Positions 41,625 through 54,935 of a stretch of 64,000 nucleotides of DNA are shown here, piece after piece. Origin of the DNA: Haberlea rhodopensis (Eukaryota > Streptophyta > Magnoliopsida > Lamiales > Gesneriaceae); the NCBI GenBank assembly GCA_907163345.1, contig CAJQUN010000021.1, positions 310,001-374,000 on the forward strand, in the 5' to 3' direction. Position 1 is the stretch's first letter; each line of letters opens with the position of its first letter. The notes below the pieces were generated by a model, which worked only from the letters and a program-made list of their open reading frames with translations, was not told where the DNA came from and searched no databases. The position numbers and the translations under genes were made by a program.

Positions 41625-41766
41625 GTACAAACAAGATTGTAGAGGTTGATTTTAAGCAAACAGTTGTTTAGCATATTAGATTTTTAAAGTGGTTATTTAT
41701 GAATTAAAAATATTGATTTTTAAAATTTATTATTTTTTGAAAAATACAAAATAAATAAATAAATAA

Positions 41767-41806
<40 letters not shown>

Positions 41807-42150
41807 ATATATTGGTAGCCGCATGTGAAAATTGAATGCGCCCCAAACTTTACAAACGGCATCATGATGGGTGAAAACTTTATGACCTTTAAATATTATG
41901 TAATGATATTAATAAATGCTCACACTCCCACTTTTTATATATATTTTTTGAAAAAAAAAATCATGCAGAATCAAAAAAATCATAATTGTTTAGGCGTGTG
42001 ATGACTAAAGATGTGTAAATCATAAATGTTCACTAAATAGTCAACAGTGTCTAAAGAAAATACCTGAAAAAAGAGCTCTCCTCCGTCTCCTTCTCAAATT
42101 TTCCATAGATTTTGCTTCTTCGCTGTTTCCTTTTCTTCTTTGCCTCATTA
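41625..42150. other. Spacer with (TA)n run and 5' UTR of the receptor-kinase gene
   Basis: An AAAT/TA microsatellite occupies about 41750-41812. The rest is AT-rich. The last 90-odd bases are pyrimidine-rich (CTCTCCTCCGTCTCCTTCTC), which fits a 5' UTR before the ATG at 42151. A promoter could not be pinned down. Confidence 0.55.
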
Positions 42151-44694
42151 ATGGCGGCTCTAATGCTTCTCCTATTCCACATTTCACTTATCCTCACTCT
42201 CACTAACTCTACTTCAGACGTTGAGTTGCTTTTGCAGAAGATTAAGCCTTCACTGCAAGGAACTGCAGAGAACTTGCTGTTACAATCTTGGAATACTACG
42301 GTTCCACTCTGCCAATGGAGAGGCCTCAAATGGGCTTTTACCAACGGTTCTTCTTTACTTTGCACAGACCTCTCTTCACCACAATGGACCAGCCTTTCTT
42401 CGTACAAAGACTCTTCTTTGCATCTGATTTCTCTTCAACTCCCATCTGCTAATCTTTCTGGTACTATTCCTAGAGAGATTGGGGGCTTTACAAATCTACA
42501 AAGTCTTTATCTTAGTTTAAATTCATTGTCCGGAGTCATCCCATTAGAGCTTGGGTACAGTTCTTCTCTGTCAGATATTGATTTAAGTTACAATTTGCTT
42601 AGAGGGTCATTGCCAACTTCAATATGGAACCTGTGTGACCGCCTCGCTTTTCTTAAGCTTCATGGTAATGCTCTCTCCGGTTCGCTGCCGGAGCCTGCAT
42701 TGCCTGATGCCACTTGCAAAAATTTGCAGTTTCTTAATTTGGGGAAGAATGTGTTTACTGGGAGTTTTCCAGATTTTGTTACTGATTTTATTGGGCTTAA
42801 ACAGCTTGATCTTGGGGATAATATGTTTTCTGGTCAAATTCCGGAGAGTCTGACTGGGCTGAAGCTGGAAAAAATGAATCTTTCTCACAATAATTTCACA
42901 GGGGTTTTGCCAAATTTTGGAGGATCGAAGTTTGGTGTGGAGGTTTTTAAAGGGAATAGTCCAGGTCTTTGTGGGCCACCTTTGGGGAAATGTGGTGGAA
43001 GCTCTGGATTGAGTTCTGGTGCAATAGCTGGGATTGTCATTGGTTTGATGACTGGTGCTGTGGTGTTGGTTTCATTGTTGATTGGATATTTTCAAGGAAA
43101 AAGAAGAAGGAATTTGGATGAAGAAGATGAGGTGTTTGAAGATGGGGAGGATGAAGAAATCGGCAATGGCGGTGAAGATGGTGGTGACGGAAAATTGGTT
43201 TTGTTTCAGGGTGGTGAGCATTTAACTTTGGAAGTGGTGTTGAATGCTACAGGACAAGTTATGGAGAAGACTAGTCATGGGACAGTATACAAGGCAAAGT
43301 TAGCTGATGGAGGAACAATTGCTTTAAGGTTGTTGAGAGAAGGGAGTTGCGAAGATAAGAGTTCTTGCTTGCCAGTGATCAAGCAGTTGGGGCGAGTTCG
43401 ACATGAGAATTTGATTCCATTGAGAGCTTTTTATCAGGGGAAAAGAGGGGAGAAGCTTCTCATTTATGATTATTTACCTAACAAAACCCTTTCTGATCTC
43501 TTACATGGTATGTCTTATGATTCAATTTTTGCTTCAAAACAAAACTAAATATGCTTCATATTGAGTGTTGGTTAAAATGTAGTATGTATGTGTATATTTG
43601 TTGGTATGCTCCTTTTAGATAGGGATTGACGGTTGTATGTTGATGGTTATGCATTAAAAATTCTTTAAAAATCAATAAATGATGTTTGGTTGATCAAATG
43701 TTGCTTGATTAGTTTGAGAATTGAACTCCAACCAATTTATAAAGGCCCTGAGTGGGGTGATTCTTGTGAACAACAAGTTCAAGAATTTGATGACTGTTAA
43801 AGTACTTCTTACTTGGAAGTGATAAATAAATATATTCTTGATGTTTCATTCACTGTGATTGCAACACCGATGCATGGCCAATATCAAGAATTGATGACTC
43901 ATAAACTTGCTTCCGGAGAAGTTATATTTCAGCATTCATCTGGTGATTGTGTTTTCAGAAATGTTTGATATAGTGCATAGGCCATGATTATTGACGGTTA
44001 ATTGATTGAAAAACTTAAACTAATTGCTGAAATTTGTATGTCTGGCTTATGTCTAGAATCAAGAGTAGGGAAGCCGGTCCTAAATTGGGCTAGGAGACAC
44101 AAGATTGCACTGGGAGTAGCCAGAGGATTAAATCATCTTCATGGCCTCGAAACTCCAATCGCTCATGGGAATGTGAGATCAAAATCTGTTCTCGTAGATG
44201 ACTACTTTGTGGCGAGGCTCAACGAGTTTGGACTGGACAAGATAATGGTTCCAGCTGTGGCAGATGAGATAGTAGCACTAGCTAAAGAAGATGGTTACAA
44301 GCCACCAGAGCTCCAGAAGATGAAGAAATGCAATTCAAGAACCGATGTTTATGCATTTGGGATACTACTACTCGAGATTTTGTTAGGAAAAAATCCAGGC
44401 AAGAGTGCAAGAAACGGTGAGTTTGTTGACTTACCTTCATTAGTGAAGGTAGCAGTTTTGGAGGAAACAACCATGGAAGTTTTCGATGTGGAACTTCTAA
44501 AGGGTGTAAGAAATCCAATGGAAGAAGGGCTGGTTCAGGCGTTGAAGCTTGCGATGGGATGCTGCGCTCCCGTTTCCACTGTTAGGCCTACGATGGAAGA
44601 GGTGGTGAGGCAGTTAGAGGAGAACAGACCGAGGACTAGGTCTGCTTTGTTCAGCCCAGCGGAAACAAGAAGCGGGAGTGTTACTCCCTTCTAA
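42151..44694 (+). CDS. TMKL1: TMKL1-like LRR receptor pseudokinase, 2 exons
   Basis: Exons 42151-43507 and 44057-44694 join with a G/AA codon split and GT..AG borders, giving 664 residues. There is a signal peptide (about 1-22), an ectodomain with about five leucine-rich repeats ending in a GLCGPPLGKC cap, a transmembrane helix near residues 290-313, and an acidic juxtamembrane stretch (DEEDEVFEDGEDEE). The kinase-like domain runs from about 357. Gene structure and C-terminal half match Arabidopsis TMKL1 closely (KKCNSRTDVYAFGILLLEIL, AMGCCAPVSTVRPTMEEVV). Kinase residues are missing: the beta-3 Lys site reads IALRLL, the catalytic loop reads HGN rather than HRD, and DFG is EFG. It should act as a scaffold or signalling partner at the plasma membrane, not as an enzyme. 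The open frame is intact. Confidence 0.93.
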
Positions 44695-45621
44695 GCTTTA
44701 CTCTTGTGGATTGTGAATTGCATCAAATGTTGTTTAATGCAGCAGGGATATAAAAGAAAATGTCCTTGAGTTTCTTATGTTGGTTTTATTTTCTTTTGAC
44801 GAATCTTATGTTGGTTCTTTTTCATAGCCAAGAAGGGGAAAAGTATTATTGTCATGTGCTTTGGTCAAAATTATATCTACGGACTAAAAAGAAGCAAAGA
44901 AGATTGAAGGATCATGTGAAGGACCGGCATTCCAATTTTTAGTTGGCCAGGCCATGTGATGTGATGTATTATGCCCAATAACGAGATTTATAAATATTAT
45001 TACATAAAATTATTAATCACATAAAATTATTAACTTGCATAAAAAATAGTAAAGTGAAACATAGCTAGATATAAAACAAAATTAGTTCTCTCTAACTAAT
45101 CCGAAAAATCAGAGGATCATATTGAGAGATTCTTTCATGCACCCGATGTTCGTAAACAATAACAGAAGAATGTCTCAGGTCATTCGTATTTCGGATGGTA
45201 ACAAGTGGAGCTTAAAGGTCCCATATCAAGGTGAAAATAAATAGGACATTCAAAGTGTGTAAAAACTTTGACTATTCAAATTTATTTTGGTTGCATCAAT
45301 AGAAAGATCTTTCACCATCTAGATAGTCTCCAATGTTTGGATATTCCATGCAATTTAAAAGAAAAGGATTAAATATACTATGTCAATACAAAATTTACAT
45401 ATGAACTGGGTTTGCCTTGGTTGACATATTTGGTTTAATTTCATTTATCTACTTTAGATTTGTGTATCATAGGTTCAGACTCGGTGCATGAACTCGGAGC
45501 TTAGATTTAATGCTGTTATTTAAAAACCTTTCCCTCAGTTTATTCAAAAACCATGCAAAAACTGAAAACTGACCGAATACCACCAATAAATTACATAAAA
45601 ATTCTGCAAAACCCAAAAATC
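44695..45621. other. Spacer between convergent genes
   Basis: Probably the 3' UTR of the TMKL1-like gene (first 200-300 bases) and, from the other side, the 3' UTR of the minus-strand zinc-finger gene. No further gene was seen. Confidence 0.5.
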
Positions 45622-46155
45622 CTACAAATGAAGGGACAAATCAAGATTCTTTTCTTTCTCCCTGTTATCAACCCCAAAACTCTGCTTACTCTCCATCTTC
45701 TCGCATTCCTTTCCAAATCCACTGCACAATCTCTGGTTCCTCCGCCAATTCGCGAAGCTCTGTTCATCAATCCCACTCTCATACACCTCATTCGAGAACT
45801 CCCCGCGGCAAAACACAACATTATTAAACTGCGCTCCTCCGTTTGACCCAAGTCCCTGGCCCTGAAACTGGCGAAGACTGGCAGCATGCGCAGTGATATA
45901 ACCCGAAGGGCCAAAAATCCCGATTTGATGATAGCTAGGAGGAAACATCAATGGGGGCGGCGGCGGGGAGAGTGGATGAAATGCGCCGTTCAAAGCATTT
46001 TGGCATACCCTTTTGTTCTTTCTTGCTGAAATCCTCTCTTTCTTGTGCGCATTTTGATGGCCGCCTAAAGCTTGTGAACTGTGAAACTTTCTTGAACAGT
46101 ATAAACAGGGGAAGGGTTTTGTTGCCTCTTCTGCTTTGTTATTCTCACCCTCCAT
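45622..46155 (-). CDS. Single C2H2 zinc-finger protein with QALGGH and EAR-like motif
   Basis: The start is ATG 46155 (MEGENNKAEEATKPFPC); the upstream frame is open but AT-rich, and a CTTACAG acceptor just before the ATG suggests a 5' UTR intron. The protein has 177 residues. One zinc finger (C17, C20, H33, H37) holds the plant-specific QALGGH (28-33), used for DNA contact. It is followed by a basic stretch, a Pro-rich loop (SPPPPPLMFPP), a Gly/Asn-rich middle and the C-terminal LDLSLHL. LxLxL at the end is an EAR repression motif that recruits TOPLESS-type co-repressors. This combination is typical of small plant C2H2 repressors of development or trichome/hormone pathways (ZFP family). Which member it is cannot be told from sequence by eye. 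Confidence 0.85.
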   Translation of the reverse strand: MEGENNKAEEATKPFPCLYCSRKFHSSQALGGHQNAHKKERISARKNKRVCQNALNGAFHPLSPPPPPLMFPPSYHQIGIFGPSGYITAHAASLRQFQGQGLGSNGGAQFNNVVFCRGEFSNEVYESGIDEQSFANWRRNQRLCSGFGKECEKMESKQSFGVDNREKEKNLDLSLHL

Positions 46156-48095
46156 TCCTGTAAGAGAATAAATATCATAAGATGTAATAACCAGAAAAAA
46201 AAATATTTGTTCTTGAAGTGTAGATTTTTTACTATATAGAAGCCAAAATATGTAAAAAAGACAGACCTTTGAAATGGTAATGCAAAGCCTGGCCAGAATG
46301 AAGTACCAGAGCAAGTACAATTCCCTACAGAGTTCTTGATTCCTTCTCTTTTGTTATAAAGATTACCATTTACCTCTGCCCTTCATTTATAACTGTCAAG
46401 TCAAAAATTATTATATGAAAATACAAGTTATGTGTATAGAAAAGAGTGCATAGCCAAATGACAGAAGTAGTTGTGAGATGTATGGGCTTGTATGCAGAAA
46501 AGATAAGTGTTGCAAGTAATGTTACAATAGGTTTCTTGGATACCGAGGCAAAGATTGTGATTGGAGGGGTTAAATTGTTATTTTAAGAGATGTTAAATGA
46601 ATATATTGGGAAATGGGATCATCCATGTATCTGGTTGTGACAGTAATGAACACTTGGGTGTTCTACTTTTGCAGGCAATTTTATGATTTATCTATGTCTT
46701 TTAAGTGTTGGGTTCATTATATCTTCGTTCAGTCTAGAAGACTAGAATTGGTTGAGTTGGTGCATTCCATTCAATACATTATATATGATAATAACAGATG
46801 TTTGTCATGTTTGCTAATGTTCACATTTGGGTAATCTCATGTCCAATGTGGACAGTGGGACTAATTCATCGATCTTACAATGAACGTAACGATTGTGACA
46901 ATATACGGGGCTTACACCCCAAATTGAATCACAATCATTGATCTAATGCTAGCTAGGATCGAATTTCTCCATTCCACCCTAGAAAACAGAAATAGCCACT
47001 GAAGGACAACTGTTAAAAACTTTTGTATACATGTCACCACGTCTTGTGTATGCTTGATCACTCTATTTTATATCATGTATTACATCTAAAAGTGTGCCAC
47101 ATACTTCAATGACTTATCGAATATTAATCATGTAATTTATTTAAGGTCGATGCTCAATAACAAACACGAACAATGATTTAATCCTTTTCCAGTCAGAACT
47201 TAGGATGATAAAATATAGTAGACAAAAATTGAGGAACATTCAAATTCATAATGTATCTCACGATTAAAAGCTTATTAAACCCATAGCCGAGTGGTAAAAT
47301 TCCTCCATATAAAAAAAAAAAAAAAACAAACAAATTTATGATTTTCAGATTCTAGCTAGTGTATTATAGGTAGGATCTTTACTCAGCACTGCAATTCGGT
47401 GCAATAAATAGTTATGGGGACAAACCCACAGCACAGTCATTCACTCCACATTCTACACCGACAACTTGCTCACTTTTTATTTTCTGAATTTGAATGGATG
47501 CCACATAACGGCAACATTAAAACACAGTGGTCCATTTTCCTAAACTTGGCATGTTATTAGGTTGACAAGTGTCCCAAGATTGCAATCAGAATGGAGTAAT
47601 TAAGATGTTTGCAATCTCACATTTGCTTTATGTTTGGTTTTTGGAAACCTGCAAACTTGTTAGATATGAAAAAAATTCCATGTTTAGAGAACTATGAATA
47701 GATTTTCAAATTTTATGCATAAATCTGAAAGTAACCTCAAGTAAGATTATCCAAAGAAGTGTAATTCTTAACCATAAAAGAAGACAATTGTTTCTTCCCG
47801 ATGGTTTGTTGGTCGAAACCAAAAAGATTTGATGACCAACACAAGACTTTGAACACAATGAAACTATGGTCACTAACTCTAATCACTCAAAAGAGTCCGA
47901 TACTTGGGAATACATAACCTTTAGGATAGAATAAACACTTGGAACCTCAAAAAAAGTAATATATTTTGGCTTTGTTGTTAGGAGGAAGTACCATTTACAG
48001 CAACATATCACCCTCTAGCAACGTAAGGATTACAAGTCCAATTACCAATACAGAGCACACACATTGGGAGTGAGACAACCTTGTTCCCTCAAAAT
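46156..48095. other. Intergenic, no gene seen
   Basis: The right side of the zinc-finger gene should contain its 5' UTR and promoter (46156-46600). The rest is AT-rich, with an A-run at 47310-47326. The last ~100 bases are 3' UTR of the UGT80 gene. No coding or RNA gene could be supported. Confidence 0.5.
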
Positions 48096-51000
48096 CTAAG
48101 AACAACCAAAGCATCTCCTTATTGATAAGAAATTTGACGGCGTGTGTTCTGGGTCGGGCTCAACTTTTTTGCGTGGAAGGTGTTTGAGGAATGCTTTCAC
48201 AGCTCCAGTGACACCATCTTCGTTTTCCATGGCCTTTGCAAGCTCAACTGCTCGTTCCTTCACCTGCGCATAGCCTATCTAGTTCATATTCAAATTACAA
48301 AATATATGCCCCCATAGTCCCATAATTTTTGCTAACTGCGTTCTGAAATGAGATTCTTACATAAAGTTGCTTTAGAAATGGGAAATCTTTCCACTAATAC
48401 GTGACTCCAATTTTGATTTCATTTGGAAAACCTTTTCTTCATGTCTGATACTCGAAATAACTTTAATTTGCTATTTCCGATTCCGGCACTAAATATATCA
48501 TATTAATATAAAATAAAAGGAAAACTCAAATCAAGTACCTTGGGATCTAGCATGAAGTTGATTGCATCAACGAGCTTTTGAAGTGAAAATCCATCGACTG
48601 GAATCGGTGGAGGACCAACTTTTCTGGCATGAACTCTTTCTCCCCAAAAAGGTTGGTCCCCAAAGAAAGGAACGATTGTTGTGGGACACTATAATGCAAA
48701 ACAAACACACAAATAAATAATGAAATAGTCAAGAACAAATCCCGGGTGAGCAGAACAACAAATCCGGATATGACATTTACCGCAGCTTTAAGACCAGCAG
48801 CTGTTGTTCCTGCACCTCCATGGTGCACCTAAAATCAGTGTAAAACAACAGACAATGTTATGAGACTAAAATAAACACCTTGGGTCTCATCCAATGTCAT
48901 GCATGCACACAAACTATGAGTTCTGGAAAATGAAGAGACAATATCAAGCACAACACAAAAACATCAGCAACTGGCTCACTTGGAAAACACTATATAACAA
49001 TTTGCTTTCCCCCTTCGGAAAGAACTATAGCACAAGACAAATAATAACACCTTTGGTAACTTACTAACAAACTATTTCAGTTTTACTCGACTCTACACCG
49101 ATAAATAGAGATCAAGAACAGATGGATAGGATAAAAGAATCCTTTATCAAAAAAATTCACATACCACAGCTGCGCATTGCAAGAAAAGCCAATCATGAGG
49201 GCAATTATCCAGCAAATATACAAAGTCCTTCTCTTCAGCCACTAAGAAGAAACATTAGATTTTGAATGAGTTTTATTTATAAGGAAGTTAATGTCAGAAA
49301 TCATGTGTAAATAGTGGGACGATAAAAAATGGGAAAGGGAACTCACAGTTACCAAGGCCACCCCAGCCTTTATTGATAATACCCCTTTGTTTAGTTATTT
49401 CTAAAGCTTCAACAATTATTTTCGTCATTTTCTCTGGCTCTTGAACAGGCTGTGCTAGGGAAAAACAAGTTAAAGATGGAATAATGACTCCTTTTTTGGC
49501 CAAAAAAAAAAAGAAGAGAAGCTTACACGATTAAAAGACCAGAATATAATTGGTGTTGGGGAAGGGTGTTTGGGAAGGAAAAAGAAAAGGAAGCATGCAT
49601 GAGATCAGGGAAACAGGTCACAGGAAAAAGATACTTTTCCAACACAACAAAAAATCTCGCTCAATTAAGTCAAAATGCATGAATGACTAATAGATTCACG
49701 TACTTGCACATGCAAATATGTAGATAATTTCCTCTAAAGGGTAATTTCCACCAATAATTTCATGTGCAACATTGGATTTTCTAAGTATGGAAAAAATCTA
49801 TCCAATGAACTAATTGGTGATCCACAATCGACTTAACTACATGTATGCCAATACATTGTAGCTTGGCCATCAACGTCACAATAAAATAAAACTACCAAGT
49901 ATGCCAAAAAATCTTCAAAGCCAAAAAACCAAGAGAAGATGTTTTATATCACCAAAAAAAAGCACTCGCACAAAAAATAGTCTCAGCCTCTCTTTTGGCT
50001 TTATTTCTAGAAGGGAGGGGGGTGCCATCCGGATATGGAACCCGAGGATACTCACCAGACTGCCAAATCCAATATAAATAGGCTTCGGGCCAGATTTAAG
50101 CCAGTTTACAAGTGCCTCAGGTGGTTCATAATTTGACGCGAGATCAAGGAAGCAAAATCCAACTACATCAACCTTAGGGCCCCAATCTGAAAGAAAAGAT
50201 TCATGTCTATAAAGCTCAATAAACAAACCTTGCAAGCATAAATAAGCAATGATTCTCACAACTGTAACAGATATCATGACAATGACAAACGACTAGCTTT
50301 AATAATTTAAATATGACACAAAATTTCACTTGGAAAAAGCATTTGATTATTTGGAAAAAAGACAATTCAGAGAAATTATCACCTTTCGGTTTTGGAACAA
50401 GGTGAGGACTCCATATATATCCATGCGGAATATCTGCCTCGGATCCTTGTGAACCACTCAAATAAGTGACTGGGCGCAGCCTCAGCTTTTTTTTCCTGAC
50501 GTCATTTATCATATCTCTTATTCCTAGCCATATCAAGGAGTCAACTATCTGATATGATAACTGTAAGGTTCATCAAGAAAAAATGTTTAAAATGGTGTAA
50601 TTATAACGGTAAGTACTTCTAACAATAACAAAATTGCAAGCAACACAAAATAATAGTATTCTTCAAACCCACTCTATATCCAGCTGGCTGCTTAACACGA
50701 GACAAAGGATGGGGGAATTCACTGGTTGGCCTAGCAGAAAAAGAAACTGTCCTTAGAAACACAAGAAGACACATAATGAAAATTAAAAAATTGTTAACAT
50801 CCCAACCAACTTTCATCTCGTGATGAACCAAAAGGAATTAAAAACTGCTCAAACAAATCTAGACAAGAGCTTACGTCCATGGCATTGTGAAAAATATATG
50901 AAGAGGGATTTTCAGTGCCTCTGCAACATGTGTGTGCCCTGCAGAGATCTATAGGTTAGTAGATGCGCCTCTATTTAATACCACAATATTAAAAATAAGA

Positions 51001-54000
51001 ACGGATAACTTTCTGCGAGATGTTCAGCATAACTCCAGAATACCCTCAGCGTAAACCTCTAATAGAAACATTTTTTCTTGATGCGTGCCTTAATTAAATA
51101 TCAAGGTAGTTGGGCCTTTTATGAAACTATTTGCCAGTAATTAAGCATTTATCACAATCACTTAATAACAGGAATCAATAGAGGCATGATTGTGATATGA
51201 GAGACGACATTTTCGATTTGAGATTGTGATGCCCTCCACTCCTGCAAAAACTTACTGATTGCAGTCCCTTTTGAAGCGCATGAAATGTAGTTCTTAACAT
51301 TGCCAAAATAAACCAAAATATGAAATGTTAGGAGCTATGCTTGTAGCCTCTTTTCACGGCTTCTACTTTGCATCATGATCACTATGAAGTTCAATAGTAG
51401 GAAAAATCTGTAAGTTTCATTTACAAAATCTGCCAAAAGGCATTCATAACCTGAAGCAGCAATTTATACAGAACGACATGAAAACTATGCAAATATATCA
51501 ACAACTTCGACTATACAAATAAAGAACCAGATTTTCACAAAAGACAAATTAATTACGAGAATGCACAGGTCACGCATCTAACCATATGCTGGAGGATTAG
51601 CAATCATTGCATCTGCTTTGAAAGGAATACCAGAGTCCATGTCAGGCTCTTTGCATGCTGGTAGTAGAGAATAAATTATTTCCTTTATTTGATTTCTTTG
51701 TACAGGTATTTCTGAAGGCCCTGAAGGCAAGAACCCTTTGTTTTTTACCATATCTGGAGAAGAGAAATGTAAAGTTCTCTGTTATTGCTTGATTTATTAA
51801 TAAATATCAACTTCATCAATGTACTTTGCAAGAAGAAAGGAACTCAAACTCAAGATCAACTCATACGATTAGTTATAAGGAAATAATGCCTTCAAGTAGA
51901 CTTTTCTGAACCATGGCATCATGATTACTCCAACTATATACCTAAATCAAATGGTTTTAAAGCATGTCAACATCGAGTACAAGGTCTTCACATTTTAAAA
52001 TTTAGGCTATTTTATCAGGTTAAACATTTGAAGCCGGCATTTTTTAAGGAAGTGTCACTGTGCATTCTACTTGTAAACAATACTTTTCAGTAGAGATATT
52101 AGGCAAGAGGATCGGCTCAGCCGAACAATTGAAGTTCTCATAACTAAATGGAAAATATGTTTAAAACAGCTTTTCAATGAAATAATACTTCCCCAAAACC
52201 TATTGCTGCTAAATGTATTGTTCAGCCGTATACATAGAACTGTGACAAAAGCAACCATACCAAAAAGTGATTAAATACAGATGATTATAAAGCCTTAAAA
52301 TCACACGCCATAACACTTAAGCTTTTGCAATTATATTTCATGTATAACACTGAATTTGATTCTTTATGTGATGCAAGTTTGACATCTATGACTTCTAGAA
52401 TTTTTGTAGTGAGCACACAGATTAATCATTGGTATAACTTTAGATGTTATTTTTCAAAGCTAGTCAGAAATGCTAAAGATTTCAAAAAGTTCCCAAAATT
52501 TCTGTTACCCCAAACATTTCATGTAAACAATAAGCAAGAAGTTTTTTCGAAAACGCGAGTTACCAATAAAATAATAAAAGTTATAGGCACCAAGAAACTT
52601 GGCTCTTGGTGTTCATACTTCATTGCATAAAATCATTAAACAAATACAGGCATTCATGCTTGCCTGACAAGCACTCATAAATATTTGACATATTATTATG
52701 TCGGCTCCAAGAAAAACTATTAGTAGTAGAAACGTACATTCAGCAAGAACTTTTGGATCCCCACCAAGGGGATAGAATTCCAGCCCAGAAGTCAGTACAA
52801 ACTCTTTGAAATTAGAATGAGTAGCCAACCTAACACGATGTCCATAATCCTGCACCCCATCATAAATGATAAACAACTTGATAAAGCATGCAAAAATAAA
52901 AAGTGCAAAGACAGAAGAAAAGAGAAAATGAATTTAGTAAAAAAAATCTCTCTTTCTTCAAGAGAAATCATGCAACCTCAGCATCTTTACTATGTTTTAC
53001 TTTAATTAATCAGATCTCTTTTAATGTTGTCTGACGTTAAGGGCATTCATGTAGCATCTAAGAAATCTACACCTGTACCTGCAGCTGCTTTCCAATAGCA
53101 ACAAATGGCTGTACATCTCCACGAGTTCCAACAATAAGCATTACAATTTGCATAGGAGGAATATACTGAAGGTCTGAATCATCAAGCGACTCTTCATCAA
53201 CTTCACTAAATGTTTTTCCAGAGCCAACACCAAGGGTTTGAGGTTCAACGTCTCCAGGGACTTCAAATTCTACAGTTCCATCATCTTTGACTGTAGCAAT
53301 TCTGTTCAACAATTTGAGCTGCATTGCTTTAAATATTTAACAAAAACCCCAGGCATATCCTCAATTTAACAATTTAAACTGCAAATTTAACTATTTTAAC
53401 CAAAATCTTGGACATATAACCATAGTTAAATCACTTCGCAAAATTACATTAAGTTCACCATAGGGTCAAATGAAGTCAGTAGCCCACCGCTTCACACACA
53501 TATCAACCAAGCCTTTTATGCAAGGCTTCAATAGGCATAAGCAAATCATTTAGAAATCCCATTTTAAATAGATTCATCTTCCATAATGTAAACATTTCTA
53601 CCCTATACTACTTCATGAACAGTTGGCATATCACATTTCAAATGCCACAGAATTCTCCAAACAAACAGTAAAATTAATTTCCAAAATAGAATAAAGTATC
53701 CACAAATATATAAGGCGATTCAGACTCACATAAAACCCGGAAATTAAACACGGCAGAACAAATGCTAAAATCAAGCTGCAACACTCCAAAAATAATCCTT
53801 ACCTTCTGCTGTACAGATATCCGGTCATCAAATATTTGTGCAGCCTCTTCGGCAAGTATATTATTACGTCTCTGCTTCTCCGCATTGGGAAGATGCTTCT
53901 CAGTTTTCGATCTTTCTAACTCCGCAGGAGCCTCTAACTTCTCAGAATTCAGAATTTCCGGAGGCACTGTATGTAATCGAACAAAAGTCGCTCCTCTGCT

Positions 54001-54273
54001 CTCTGCCAGCATTGATTAAAACTAGTCCCCATTACACAAGTTCATCTAACTAAACAAAAATAAACTTTACTCCCTCATTCTCACTATTCATTCACTCAAT
54101 TCTACAAAAGACAAAACCTATTCACCTGAAGAGTTGCTGACGCCATTAGAAATCGGAGGAGCTGCGGCGGCTCTATCAACTGGAGTAAAAGTACTCTCTG
54201 AAGCATCTTCCTCGGAGTGGATGGAAACATCAACTGTACTCGTAGCAGTGTTATCTCCCTCCTGATTTGACAT
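48096..54273 (-). CDS. UGT80A2: Sterol 3-beta-glucosyltransferase (UGT80 family), 14 exons
   Basis: Exons on the minus strand are 54273-54126, 54002-53803, 53318-53079, 52849-52738, 51753-51583, 50938-50875, 50730-50673, 50560-50383, 50186-50056, 49449-49347, 49241-49165, 48828-48781, 48688-48539 and 48263-48096. All borders are GT..AG, phases agree and the sum is 1848 bases (615 residues), near the usual ~637. The enzyme transfers glucose from UDP-glucose to the 3-hydroxyl of membrane sterols. The glycosyltransferase-28 start motif VGTRGDVQPFVAIGKQL lies near residue 176. A membrane/sterol-side segment has TMPWTPTSEFPHPLS. The UDP-sugar site has HHGGAGTTAAGLKA (about 495-508), CPTTIVPFFGDQPFWGERV follows, and the end is RRCFGCS. 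The N-terminal ~115 residues are Ser/Glu-rich and variable. UGT80A2 is the closest type by motif; UGT80B1 is less similar. Confidence 0.93.
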
Positions 54274-54608
54274 CGGGTCCGCCTTCGCTGAACTTCGACA
54301 CTTAGAGAGATCTACAGAAACCTACTGGAACAACTAGGTATGGTTTATAGATGAACACACAATGGTGGTGATAGTGCGTGCAATGGGGAGGCGTCGATGA
54401 GGGGCAGGAGCCACGTTCCAAAAGTGGGTGGGGAAAAAGAATCTGCTCGAACATTTCGAATCGGTCGGCCGAGGCCGAATTTCTTGTGGGAGAGAAACGA
54501 AATCAACGCGCGGTTCAGCGCGTAGGCATTGAATAGGCCTTTAAATATGTAGCTTACCAATATGGTTTCAAATTTTGACAACTAAATAAATATAGTACCA
54601 TATAATTA
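54274..54608. other. 5' UTR and promoter side of the UGT80 gene
   Basis: Mixed-composition sequence of about 270 bases, then AT-rich. It should contain the 5' UTR and start site. No TATA box stands out at a credible distance. Confidence 0.5.
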
Positions 54609-54935
54609 TCTTTACTATATTATAAAAAAAGAGAATGCTATAAAAACTATTATGATTTCTTGGTATGACCATATTATTATCAAAATATTTCTAAATATTT
54701 TATTCATAAATAGTATGACAACATGCAAAATGATTGAAATATCCCTGATACTTTAATAATTTCAATTTAACCTAATATATTATATTCTTGAAATGTCTAT
54801 AATGCACTTAATAATATTATCAGTTACAATATCATCATATCACATAATATTTGTAACTAAATCCCGAAAAAGAATTTAAAAAACTAATTGAAAAAAAAAA
54901 CTGCATAAGCACGCAACGCGTGCTAAGGACACTAA
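54609..54935 (+). mobile_element. Small non-autonomous Helitron
   Basis: It starts TCTTTACTATATTATAAAA after an A (54608). It ends with a perfect 7-bp stem (AGCACGC 54908-54914, loop AAC, GCGTGCT 54918-54924), seven bases, then CTAA (54932-54935) followed by T. It is 327 bp, AT-rich and noncoding. It lies about 0.3 kb upstream of the UGT80 start codon, so it could affect that promoter. Confidence 0.78.

Noticed and set aside
45951..46163. Plus-strand frame opposite the zinc-finger gene
   Set aside because: Shadow of the minus-strand coding sequence.
47277..47310. tRNA-like string (TAGCCGAGTGGTAAAATTCCTCC)
   Set aside because: It resembles a D-arm, but no anticodon arm, T-arm or acceptor pairing could be found around it.
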